Positions 1-7,190 of a stretch of DNA of 61,586 bases are shown here, piece after piece; within the stretch, counting starts at the first letter, position 1; each line of letters starts with the position of its first letter. The stretch covers positions 1-61,586 of the forward strand of contig NZ_PSWS01000070.1 in NCBI RefSeq assembly GCF_002932875.1, written 5' to 3'. The stretch comes from Rathayibacter tritici. Lineage in GTDB: Bacteria; Actinomycetota; Actinomycetes; Actinomycetales; Microbacteriaceae. The notes below the pieces were generated by a model. The model ran no database searches. It saw only the letters and a list, made by a program, of their open reading frames with translations, and had not been told where the DNA came from. Both the position numbers and the translations under genes were made by a program.

Positions 1-208
1 CCCTTCCAGATGGCTCGCATGCGCCCAGTGAACACCGTGTCCCCGGCCGCCGGTAGCCCTGCCGCCCGCGCGAGGGAACCCCGAACCGTCGAGACCGCCT
101 ATAACAGCGGGCTCCCTCGACGGTCCGGGGTTCCCTCGCGCGGGCGGCAGGGCTACCGGCGGCCGGGGACACGGTGTTCACTGGGCGCATGCGAGCCATC
201 TGGAAGGG
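1..208. repeat. 93-bp near-perfect inverted repeat over the ku start
   Basis: Bases 1-93 are the reverse complement of 116-208, with a single mismatch (84 against 125) and a 22-base centre. The right arm contains the 5' leader and first codons of ku (MRAIWKG); the left arm, read leftward, carries the same leader and the same first codons and runs off the window. The centre contains TATAAC (100-105), a good -10 candidate. This is either the shared start of two divergent ku-like genes or an end-of-contig fold-back artefact. The sequence in view cannot decide between them. Confidence 0.9.
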
Positions 209-1160
209 CGCGATCACCTTCGGCCTGGTCAACGTGCCGGTGAAGATCTACAGCGCGACCGAGGACCACGACATCCCCCTGCACCAGGTCCACGACAAAG
301 ACGGCGGCCGGATTCGATACCAGCGCAGGTGCGAGATCTGCGGCGAAGTCGTCACCTTCGACCACATCGACAAGGCCTACGACGACGGCGAGCGCACGGT
401 GGTGCTCTCGAAGGACGAGTTGAAGGCGCTACCCGAGGAGCGCGACCGCGAGATCGACATCGTGCAGTTCGTGCCGAGCGAGCAGGTCGACCCGATCATG
501 TTCGACCGCGCGTACATCCTCGAGCCCGACTCCTCGTCCCCCAAGGCCTACGTCTTGCTGCGACGCACCCTCGAGCAGACGGACCGCACCGCGATCGTCG
601 AGTTCGCGCTGCGGCAGAAGACCCGGCTCGCCGCGCTGCGGGTGCGCGGCAACCTGCTGATGCTGCAGACCCTGCTCTGGGCCGACGAGGTGCGGGAGGT
701 CGAGTTCTCGTCGCTGGCGGGGAGCACCCGGATCGCGGCGCGCGAGCTGGAGATGTCAGCGCACCTGGTCGACGCGTACTCCGAGGACTTCGACGCCGCG
801 AAGTTCCACGACGCCTATCAGGAGGAGCTGCGCACGCTGATCGACGCCAAGATCGAGCAGGGCGACGCCCTCGACACCGCGGCAACCTTCGGCGAAGCTC
901 CGGGGGAGGAGGGCGGCGGCGAGGTGCTCGATCTGATGGAGGCGCTCCAGCGCTCGGTCGAGCGCAGCCGCGGAGCGAAGGGGGCAGCGGAGTCACCCGC
1001 GAAGAAGGCTTCACCGCCGTCACCACCGAAGACGCCTGCGAAAGCTCCCGCGAAGAAGAAGGCGGCCGCAAAGGCGGCTGACACGGTCGAGGAAGGTGCA
1101 GCACCCGCGAAGAAGCGGCCGACGAAGAAGGCCGCGACGACCGAGAAGGCCGCTTCCTAG
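189..1160 (+). CDS. ku: Non-homologous end joining protein Ku
   Basis: Bacterial Ku binds DNA double-strand ends as a homodimer and recruits ligase LigD for end joining. The protein of 323 residues begins with the family's usual MRAIWKGAITFGLVNVPVK, so the ATG at 189 is preferred over one five codons upstream. The Ku core (beta-barrel ring) fills about residues 1-255. The C-terminus from about residue 258 is a low-complexity Lys/Ala/Pro tail (repeated PAKK and KKAA units), as in other actinobacterial Ku proteins where such tails aid DNA binding. No ligD is in view; it may lie to the left. The start codon and leader lie inside the right arm of the 93-bp inverted repeat, which is unusual. Confidence 0.93.
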   Translation: MRAIWKGAITFGLVNVPVKIYSATEDHDIPLHQVHDKDGGRIRYQRRCEICGEVVTFDHIDKAYDDGERTVVLSKDELKALPEERDREIDIVQFVPSEQVDPIMFDRAYILEPDSSSPKAYVLLRRTLEQTDRTAIVEFALRQKTRLAALRVRGNLLMLQTLLWADEVREVEFSSLAGSTRIAARELEMSAHLVDAYSEDFDAAKFHDAYQEELRTLIDAKIEQGDALDTAATFGEAPGEEGGGEVLDLMEALQRSVERSRGAKGAAESPAKKASPPSPPKTPAKAPAKKKAAAKAADTVEEGAAPAKKRPTKKAATTEKAAS

Positions 1161-1194
1161 GCCGGCCGGGCGTGCCGCCGGAGCCCGCTGCTGG

Positions 1195-1689
1195 CTAGGC
1201 GCGCTCGTCCACCCGGCCGGGAGCGTCCGTCCCGTCGGCGTCGAGTACGTCGGCGGCGTCCACGTCGTCGAGGTCGACCGCGACCGAGCTGACCAGCGCG
1301 AGTAGCGCCTCCGCGTAGGCGTTCTCGGCCGCAGCGGCCTCGAAGGTCCGCGGCTGCCCGCCGAGTTCGACCTCGACGACGAACCGCAGCTGCGGCTCCG
1401 TCACCCGGCGGAGGGAACGGAACGTCCCGCGGAGCAGCTCCCGCAGCTGGTCCTCCCGCGGCAGCCAGAGCGAGTCCTCCAGCGAGACGGAGTCCAGGGC
1501 CCACTCCGTCGTGCCGTTGAAACCGAGGACCGTCCCGGTCGGATACTCGTGGGCCTCGATGGTCATGTCACTGACGGTGAAGACATCGCCGTCGAAGCCT
1601 TCCCGCTCGATGCGGAAGTGGTCGCCGGTGACGGGCGTCCAGCGCGCGCCCGCAGTGCGCAGGGCGCGGGCCAACTCGAAGGAGATCAT
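1195..1689 (-). CDS. Conserved actinobacterial hypothetical protein (often labelled CpaE-like)
   Basis: This soluble protein of 164 residues has a well conserved middle (GFNGTTEWALDSV, then LWLPREDQLRELL) and an acidic C-terminus. I recognise the pattern from Microbacteriaceae genomes, where it is commonly named pilus assembly protein CpaE, but it has no P-loop and is far too short for a CpaE ATPase, so that name should not be trusted. No signal peptide or membrane segment is seen. It is convergent with ku, separated by 34 bp, and diverges from the next gene. Function unknown. Confidence 0.8.
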   Translation of the reverse strand: MISFELARALRTAGARWTPVTGDHFRIEREGFDGDVFTVSDMTIEAHEYPTGTVLGFNGTTEWALDSVSLEDSLWLPREDQLRELLRGTFRSLRRVTEPQLRFVVEVELGGQPRTFEAAAAENAYAEALLALVSSVAVDLDDVDAADVLDADGTDAPGRVDERA

Positions 1690-1794
1690 CGGATGAGTGT
1701 GACGCGCGAAGCCGCGAACAGACCGCGAGTGCTGCCCTTCTCAACCGAGCCTTGTAAAGTCGCTCCGGCGAGAAGGAGAGCGAAAGGCAGGGCG

Positions 1795-2196
1795 ATGTCG
1801 GACACGATCGGACCCGACGGCGCGCGGGTGGTGTCGGAGCGGATCATCGATCTGATCGTGGCGACGCGGGAGCACCTGGACGGTGTGCCCGGCCCGACCG
1901 CCGCTGATTCGATCGGCGTGGATTCGATCGGGTCGGCCGTGGTCGCGGGCTCCGCGGTCGGCTTCGACATCTGGGCTCCGCACGGAAGCACCGCCGCCGC
2001 GGACGCTGCGCTCGTCGCTCTCTACTGGGAGTCGCTCGGGATGTCGGTCAGGATCGCCCGCGACCGCCCCCTCCCCGTCGTGCACGGCACCGGCGGACCG
2101 GTGGACCGGGCCAGCTTCCGGACCGGGAACCTCTTCGGTCTCCACGGCCTCTACGGCGTCGACGCGGTGGCGCCGTGCGGTCCGGATCGGGCCTGA
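1795..2196 (+). CDS. Hypothetical protein with a YWESLGM-type C-terminal motif
   Basis: The predicted protein has 133 residues. ATG at 1795 is chosen because GAAGGAGAG (1772-1780) lies upstream and the earlier in-frame starts overlap the divergent gene. The C-terminal half (YWESLGMSVRIA, GGPVDRASFRTGN) resembles small Microbacteriaceae lipoproteins that I recall having YWESLGM and GGPVQRA motifs, but the signal peptide and lipobox of those proteins are absent, so the export signal may have been lost. A short in-frame duplication gives DSIGVDSIG. Function unknown. Confidence 0.55.
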   Translation: MSDTIGPDGARVVSERIIDLIVATREHLDGVPGPTAADSIGVDSIGSAVVAGSAVGFDIWAPHGSTAAADAALVALYWESLGMSVRIARDRPLPVVHGTGGPVDRASFRTGNLFGLHGLYGVDAVAPCGPDRA

Positions 2197-2378
2197 CCGC
2201 ACCCGGCGCACGCCCCGATGTCGGTGGATGAGTTTACGTTCATGAAATGTCCGGTTCACAGGCCGGGCACCCGCACTGCATAGCGTGACCATGCGTGCCC
2301 CTTCTGGGGGTGTGCCGGCCGCGCCGCGCCGCGACGACGCTGCGACCGCTCTTCCGAGCGGCGATCGAGAGGACCACC

Positions 2379-5189
2379 ATGCCCGACTCTCCCACCCCGC
2401 CCGACCACCGACGCAGGCGCCGGCTCGGCCTAGCAGCCCTGACCGGCCTGGCCCTGGCGGCCACTGCGCTGGTCGCGACTCCCGCCACCGCCGCCCCCTC
2501 CGGCGACGAGCTGGTCATCAGCGAGATCTTCGCCCGCGGTGGCTCCGCCGGCGCGGCGTTCAGCAACCGCTACGTCGAGCTCTACAACCCCACCGCGGCC
2601 GAGATCGCCCTCGGCGGGCTCTCGATCCAGTACCGCTCCGCGACGGGCACCGCGAATCCTTCCACGACCGTGCCGCTCACCGGCTCCGTCCCGGCGGGCG
2701 GCCACTTCCTGCTCGCGGGCGCCAGCAACGGTACAAACGGAGCAGCCCTCCCCACTCCCGACCAGAGCGCGAACGGCCTGAACATGGCCGCGGCCGGCGG
2801 CACCCTCTTCCTGGTCGAGGGGACCACCGCGCTCGTCGCTCCGCCCACCGGCGCCGCCGCCCAGCCGGACTCGGTGCTCGACCTCGTCGGCTACGGCACC
2901 TCGAACACGTTCGAATCCGCCGTCGCCACGGTCCCCTCGCTCACGCAGACGATCGCGCGTGCGGACACCGCCACCGGCGACACCGACGTCAACGCGACCG
3001 ACTTCGTGCTCGGCGAGCCAACCCCGCAGACCGCGGGTACCGGATCCACGCCGCCGACGACCCCGCCCACCACTCCCCCGACGACCCCGCCCGCGGAAAT
3101 CCCGGCCGTCTCGATCGCCGACATCCAGGGCACCCAAGACGCGTCGCCGCTCGTCGGCCGCACCGTCACCACCTCCGGCGTGGTCACCGCGCGCTACCCC
3201 TCCGGCGGCTACAACGGCTACGTGATCCAGACCCCCGGCACCGGCGGTGAGAGCACCCGCACTGCGTCCGACGCCGTCTTCGTCTTCTCCTCCGCCTCCG
3301 TCGGTTCGGTCGAGATCGGCGATCACCTGCGTGTCACCGGCGCGGTGAGCGAGTACAACGGATTGACGGAACTCACGCCGACTTCGGCCGCGTCCGTCGT
3401 CACGCTCGACGCCGCCGCCGCTCCGGTGCCCGCAGCCGTCTCGCTCCCCCGCGCGACCGCCGAGCGCGAGGCGCTCGAGAGCATGCTGATCGCTCCGCAG
3501 GGGGCCTACACCGTCACCGACACCTTCGATCTGAACAGCTTCGGCTCGGTCGGCCTCGCCGCCGGCACGTCCCCGTTGCTCACGCCGACGGAGGTCGCGC
3601 GTCCCGGCTCGCCGGAGCTCGCCGCCGTCGTCGCCGACAACGCCGCCCGGGCGGTCACGCTCGACGACGGCGCCTCGATCAACTTCCTCGGCGCCGCCGC
3701 GAACAAGGCGATCCCGCTGCCCTACCTCACGCCGACCGAGCCGATCCGCGTCGGCGCTCCGGCGAGCTTCTCCCGCCCTGTCGTCCTCGACTACCGCAAC
3801 GGCGGCTGGGCCTTCCAGCCCACCACGCAGCTCACCGCCGACAATGCCGACGATGTCCAGCCCGCGACCTTCGCGAACACCCGCACCGCAAAGCCCGAGG
3901 CCGTCGGCGGCGACCTGTCGATTGCATCGTTCAACGTGCTCAACTACTTCTCCACCACGGGAGACTCGATCAGCGGCTGCACGTTCTACACCGACCGCGA
4001 CGGCGACCCCGTCACCGTCAATGGCGGCTGCGACGCGCGTGGAGCGGCCAACGCCGACGACCTCGAGCGCCAGCAGGCCAAGATCGTGACCGCGATCAAC
4101 GCGCTCGGCGCCGGCGTCGTCTCGCTCGAGGAGATCGAGAACTCGGCGAAGTTCGGCAAGCCCCGCGACGAGGCCCTCGCCACCCTCACCGCCGCGCTCA
4201 ACGCGGCCATCGGCTCCGAGGTCTGGGCCTACGTCCCCTCCCCCGCCGCGCTCCCCGCACTCGCGGACGAGGACGTCATCCGCACCGCCTTCATCTACAA
4301 GAAGGCCGTGATCGAGCCGGTCGGCGAGTCCGTCGTGCTCAACGACACGGTGAATTTCTCGAACGCCCGGAAGCCGCTCGCCCAGGAGTTCCGCCTGATC
4401 GGCGACAGCGCCAGCGAGTTCGTCGCGATCGTGAACCACTTCAAGTCGAAGGGCTCCGGATCGGGTGCCGACGCCGACCAGGGCGACGGCCAGGGCGCCT
4501 CGAACGCATCGCGCGTCGCTCAGGCGACCTCCCTCGTCGCCTTCGCCGACCGCCTGGGCACCGACAAGGCCACCGAACTCGTCTACCTGCTCGGCGACTT
4601 CAACGCCTACTCGCAGGAGGACCCGGTGAAGGTCATCACCGACGCCGGCTACATCGACCAGGGAGCGAAGGACGACACGTACTCGTACTCGTTCGACGGC
4701 GCGGTCGGCTCGCTCGACCACGTCTTCGCCTCTCCCGCCGCCGACAGGACGGTCACCGGGGTCGACACCTGGAACATCAACAGCGGCGAGTCCGTGGCAC
4801 TGGAGTACAGCCGCTACGACTACAACGCGACGATCTTCTACGACACCTCGGCGTACCGCTCCAGCGACCACGACCCGGTCGTCGTCGGCCTCGACCTGCC
4901 CGAGACCGCTCCGGTGACCATCGACGTCGCCACCACGGCGTCGACCAAGCGCCTCGCGGTGTTGCGCACGCTGACCGTCTCGGCGGTCAACAACGGGCCC
5001 GAGACGGTGTCGATCGAGATCACGACGGCCTACGGCTCGAAGACGCGGAAGTCGGTCAAGCCGGGCCAGTCCTTCACCGTGAAGACCGTGACCGTGCTCA
5101 AGCCGATCAAGGCCGGCACGGCGACCATCGAGGTCACCGCGCCCGACGGCACCGAGCGCATCTACCAGCAGGCGTACCGCGGCGCCTGA
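2379..5189 (+). CDS. Secreted ExeM/NucH-like endonuclease with lamin-tail domain
   Basis: A large extracellular nuclease of 936 residues. The start at 2379 has a GAGAGGA ribosome-binding site five bases upstream and opens a clear signal peptide: a run of arginines at 11-15, a hydrophobic core, and cleavage near ATPATA (about residue 38). A lamin-tail domain follows (about 43-170), then a Thr/Pro linker near 223-242, an OB-fold region (about 245-350), and an endonuclease/exonuclease/phosphatase domain (about 510-835) with SIASFNVLNYF, LLGDFNAYS, SLDHVFAS and SSDHDPVVVG, which hold the usual Asn, Asp and His catalytic residues. A beta-rich C-terminus of about 100 residues may attach to the wall. 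There is no LPXTG motif. Likely role: degrading extracellular DNA for phosphate or nucleoside supply. Confidence 0.88.
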   Translation: MPDSPTPPDHRRRRRLGLAALTGLALAATALVATPATAAPSGDELVISEIFARGGSAGAAFSNRYVELYNPTAAEIALGGLSIQYRSATGTANPSTTVPLTGSVPAGGHFLLAGASNGTNGAALPTPDQSANGLNMAAAGGTLFLVEGTTALVAPPTGAAAQPDSVLDLVGYGTSNTFESAVATVPSLTQTIARADTATGDTDVNATDFVLGEPTPQTAGTGSTPPTTPPTTPPTTPPAEIPAVSIADIQGTQDASPLVGRTVTTSGVVTARYPSGGYNGYVIQTPGTGGESTRTASDAVFVFSSASVGSVEIGDHLRVTGAVSEYNGLTELTPTSAASVVTLDAAAAPVPAAVSLPRATAEREALESMLIAPQGAYTVTDTFDLNSFGSVGLAAGTSPLLTPTEVARPGSPELAAVVADNAARAVTLDDGASINFLGAAANKAIPLPYLTPTEPIRVGAPASFSRPVVLDYRNGGWAFQPTTQLTADNADDVQPATFANTRTAKPEAVGGDLSIASFNVLNYFSTTGDSISGCTFYTDRDGDPVTVNGGCDARGAANADDLERQQAKIVTAINALGAGVVSLEEIENSAKFGKPRDEALATLTAALNAAIGSEVWAYVPSPAALPALADEDVIRTAFIYKKAVIEPVGESVVLNDTVNFSNARKPLAQEFRLIGDSASEFVAIVNHFKSKGSGSGADADQGDGQGASNASRVAQATSLVAFADRLGTDKATELVYLLGDFNAYSQEDPVKVITDAGYIDQGAKDDTYSYSFDGAVGSLDHVFASPAADRTVTGVDTWNINSGESVALEYSRYDYNATIFYDTSAYRSSDHDPVVVGLDLPETAPVTIDVATTASTKRLAVLRTLTVSAVNNGPETVSIEITTAYGSKTRKSVKPGQSFTVKTVTVLKPIKAGTATIEVTAPDGTERIYQQAYRGA

Positions 5190-5238
5190 TCCCGCGCGAC
5201 CCCTGACCTCGACGAGCCACGGCTCCTAGAGTTCGGGG

Positions 5239-6092
5239 ATGCCCGAGGGAGACAGTGTGCACCGTCTCGCCGCCCGCCTCAGACGGGCGGCGGACGGGCG
5301 CACCGTCCTCGACGGCGAGTTGCGCTCCGGGGACGCGGCCGGCACGTCCCTCGCCGGCCTGCAGATTGTGGAGCACGACACCCACGGCAAGCACCTCCTC
5401 ACCCGCTTCGCCGGCGGGTCAACACTGCACACCCACCTGCGTATGCAGGGCTCGTGGACCGTGACCACCCCCGGCCGCGTCGTCCCCGGTCACTGCAGAA
5501 GAACGTCCGCGTCCGCCTCCGCCTCGACGACGGCTCGACCGTCTGGGGCATCGACCTCCCCGTCGTCCAACTCCTCCCCACCCGGGACGAGTCCCGCGCC
5601 ATCGGCCACCTCGGCTTCGACCCACTCCGCTCCGACTGGGACGCCGAGGAGGCCGTCGCGCGCCTCTCCCGGATCCCGGACCGGCCCGTCATCGCCGCGC
5701 TCCTGGACCAGCGCTGCCTCGCGGGCCTCGGCAACCTCTGGGCCAACGAGGTCTGCTTCCTCCGCGGCGCCTGGCCCTGGCGACCGATCGGCTCCCTCGA
5801 CGTCCGCGCCCTCGTCGCGACGGTCGCGCGGGGCCTGCGCGCCTCCGTCACCGTCCCCGGGATGTTCCAGACCACCACCGGCGACACCCGCCGCGGCGAG
5901 AGGCACTGGGTCGCCGGCCGCGCCGGGCGTCCGTGTCTGCGCTGCGGCGTCACGATACTCGTCCGCGAGGAGGTGCGCGACGACCCCGAGCTGCGCCGCA
6001 CCTGGTGGTGCCCGCACTGCCAGCCGGAGTCGGCGGGCGGAGAGGTTAGCGCCTGCGATGACGCCGGAACGCCAGTACTCCGAGGGAGATAA
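5239..6092 (+). pseudogene. nei: Nei-type (endonuclease VIII-like) DNA glycosylase, frameshifted
   Basis: Base-excision repair glycosylase/AP lyase for oxidised pyrimidines. The first frame (from 5239) encodes the catalytic N-terminus MPEGD with Pro2/Glu3 and reads on to LRMQGSWTV. The sequence then continues only in another frame (NVRVRLRLDDGSTVWG, the H2TH region LLDQRCLAGLGN, and a zinc finger CLRCG...CPHC). The switch falls between about 5480 and 5500 and fits a one-base deletion. Together the two parts match the length and order of Nei2-like proteins such as M. tuberculosis Rv3297. It is either a recent pseudogene or a sequencing error; both halves look well conserved. The 3' end is duplicated downstream (see the direct repeats). 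Confidence 0.85.
6007..6040. repeat. 34-bp direct repeat, left copy (end of nei)
   Basis: The last coding bases of the nei zinc finger, from GGTGCCCGCAC to GTCGGCGGGCGG, recur at 6732-6765 with one mismatch (33 of 34). The two copies bracket about 690 bp containing the DUF6338 gene, as expected if a segment was inserted at, or captured into, the end of nei with duplication of the target. Confidence 0.85.
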
Positions 6093-6537
6093 TCGCGAGG
6101 ACGATGCGGGTGCCGCGACCGCGCCGACCGGGATCGGGGTGGTCCCGATCCGTCGGCGGGGCCCCACCGGTGATCGCGAAGTACCGAGCAGAGAGGTAGC
6201 GGAGGTGACGCGCACTGATGACAATGGACTCGGCCTCCAGGTGTCGGACCTCTGACGCGTCGGGCGGCTGAATCCACAGCGGTGAGACGAGGGCACGAGC
6301 CAGCTCCTCGCGGGCCCCGGGCACGACGACGGCGACGGCGATCACCACGACGAGCGGGACGATGTACGACACGGTCGTCGCGGCCAGGACCACACTCGTC
6401 TCGCGGAACGTCGACAAGCGTCGCGTCGGCCGGTGCTGCTCGCGAAACGTGATGAAGAGGAATCCGGGGAGCAACAGCACAATCAGGAGAAGAATGCCCG
6501 TGACGGTGGTGGGGATCATGCCATCTGCTTCCTTCAC
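6046..6537 (-). CDS. DUF6338-like membrane protein, probably truncated
   Basis: The protein has 163 residues. The N-terminus (MIPTTVTGILLLIVLLLPGF) forms one membrane helix, followed by basic residues with HRPTRRLSTFRET, a second strongly hydrophobic segment (about 58-75), then a soluble stretch. This pattern matches what I remember of DUF6338, a family of unknown function scattered in accessory regions. The end, from about residue 125, is Arg/Pro/Asp-rich and closes with FRRHRRR, which does not look like the family's usual C-terminus, so the gene may have been cut when the segment inserted. It runs opposite to nei and overlaps its last codons. It lies wholly between the 34-bp direct repeats. 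Confidence 0.6.
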   Translation of the reverse strand: MKEADGMIPTTVTGILLLIVLLLPGFLFITFREQHRPTRRLSTFRETSVVLAATTVSYIVPLVVVIAVAVVVPGAREELARALVSPLWIQPPDASEVRHLEAESIVISARHLRYLSARYFAITGGAPPTDRDHPDPGRRGRGTRIVLAIISLGVLAFRRHRRR

Positions 6538-6731
6538 GCGGCGCCGTGAGCAAGAATCTGAGTGTCAGTGTTTCATCGACGGGAGGAAGACCGCGTGCCG
6601 AGTCGTGTTCCGACGCCACCGCAACCTCGACCGATCCGTGTCAGGGAGGGCCAGCAGGTCGTCTCCAATCCCAAGCCGTTCCGAGCGACTCCCGTTTCGC
6701 TGGTGCCCAAGCCCAATCCGCGCCCGCGATA

Positions 6732-6765
6732 GGTGCCCGCACGGCCAGCCGGAGTCGGCGGGCGG
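6732..6765. repeat. 34-bp direct repeat, right copy
   Basis: Second copy of the nei 3'-end sequence. It still reads CPHGQPESAGG in frame terms, so it looks like the original end of nei left behind after insertion. About 190 bp between the DUF6338 start and this repeat hold no recognisable gene. Confidence 0.85.
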
Positions 6766-6812
6766 CGGAGCCGGGCGTACCGGCTGCGGGCCCGCCTGCG
6801 TAGGCTGACCGC

Positions 6813-7190
6813 ATGACGAACGAATGGGGAACTCCGGATCCGTCTGCGCGCCGCGACCGGTCCGCGGAGGTCGTTCCGGGCGCCGAGTCCGGCGAGGCGG
6901 TCGAGCCCGATCGCGTCGAGGACGCCGAGCGCGCACTGGCGGTGCGCGAGGTCAAGCGGCGCCGCGACTTCCTGGGGTCGGTCGGCGGCTGGGCGAGCGT
7001 CTCGGCGATCACCACGGCCGTCTGGGTCGCGTCGGGCGCCGACGGCTACTTCTGGCCGATCTGGCCGATGGTCGGCATCGGGATCGGCGTCGTGGGCCAG
7101 GCCGCGTCGATATGGGGGCCGACCCGCAAGGAGATCACCGAGGCGGACATCTCCGCCGAGATGCAGCGCCGGGAGAAGCGCGCCCGCTGA
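6813..7190 (+). CDS. 2TM domain-containing protein
   Basis: A membrane protein of 125 residues. The first 45 are hydrophilic and acidic; then comes a basic EVKRRRDF stretch followed by two hydrophobic segments (about 52-72 and 76-95) with the Trp-rich turn YFWPIWPMVGIGIG typical of the 2TM family. The C-terminus is charged. The family is common in actinobacteria and often found next to sensor genes, but the function is unknown. The stop abuts the stop of the convergent helicase gene with no gap. Confidence 0.8.
   Translation: MTNEWGTPDPSARRDRSAEVVPGAESGEAVEPDRVEDAERALAVREVKRRRDFLGSVGGWASVSAITTAVWVASGADGYFWPIWPMVGIGIGVVGQAASIWGPTRKEITEADISAEMQRREKRAR

Noticed and set aside
174-188. Ku start five codons upstream (ATG 174)
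   Set aside because: Ku proteins begin with MRAIWKG; the extra residues MFTGR are not conserved and no better ribosome-binding site is present.
2430-4871. Long minus-strand open frame (813 codons) opposite the secreted nuclease
   Set aside because: It lies wholly antisense to a clear multi-domain gene, its translation is Val/Gly/Arg/Asp-rich without any domain, and such frames are expected in high-GC DNA.
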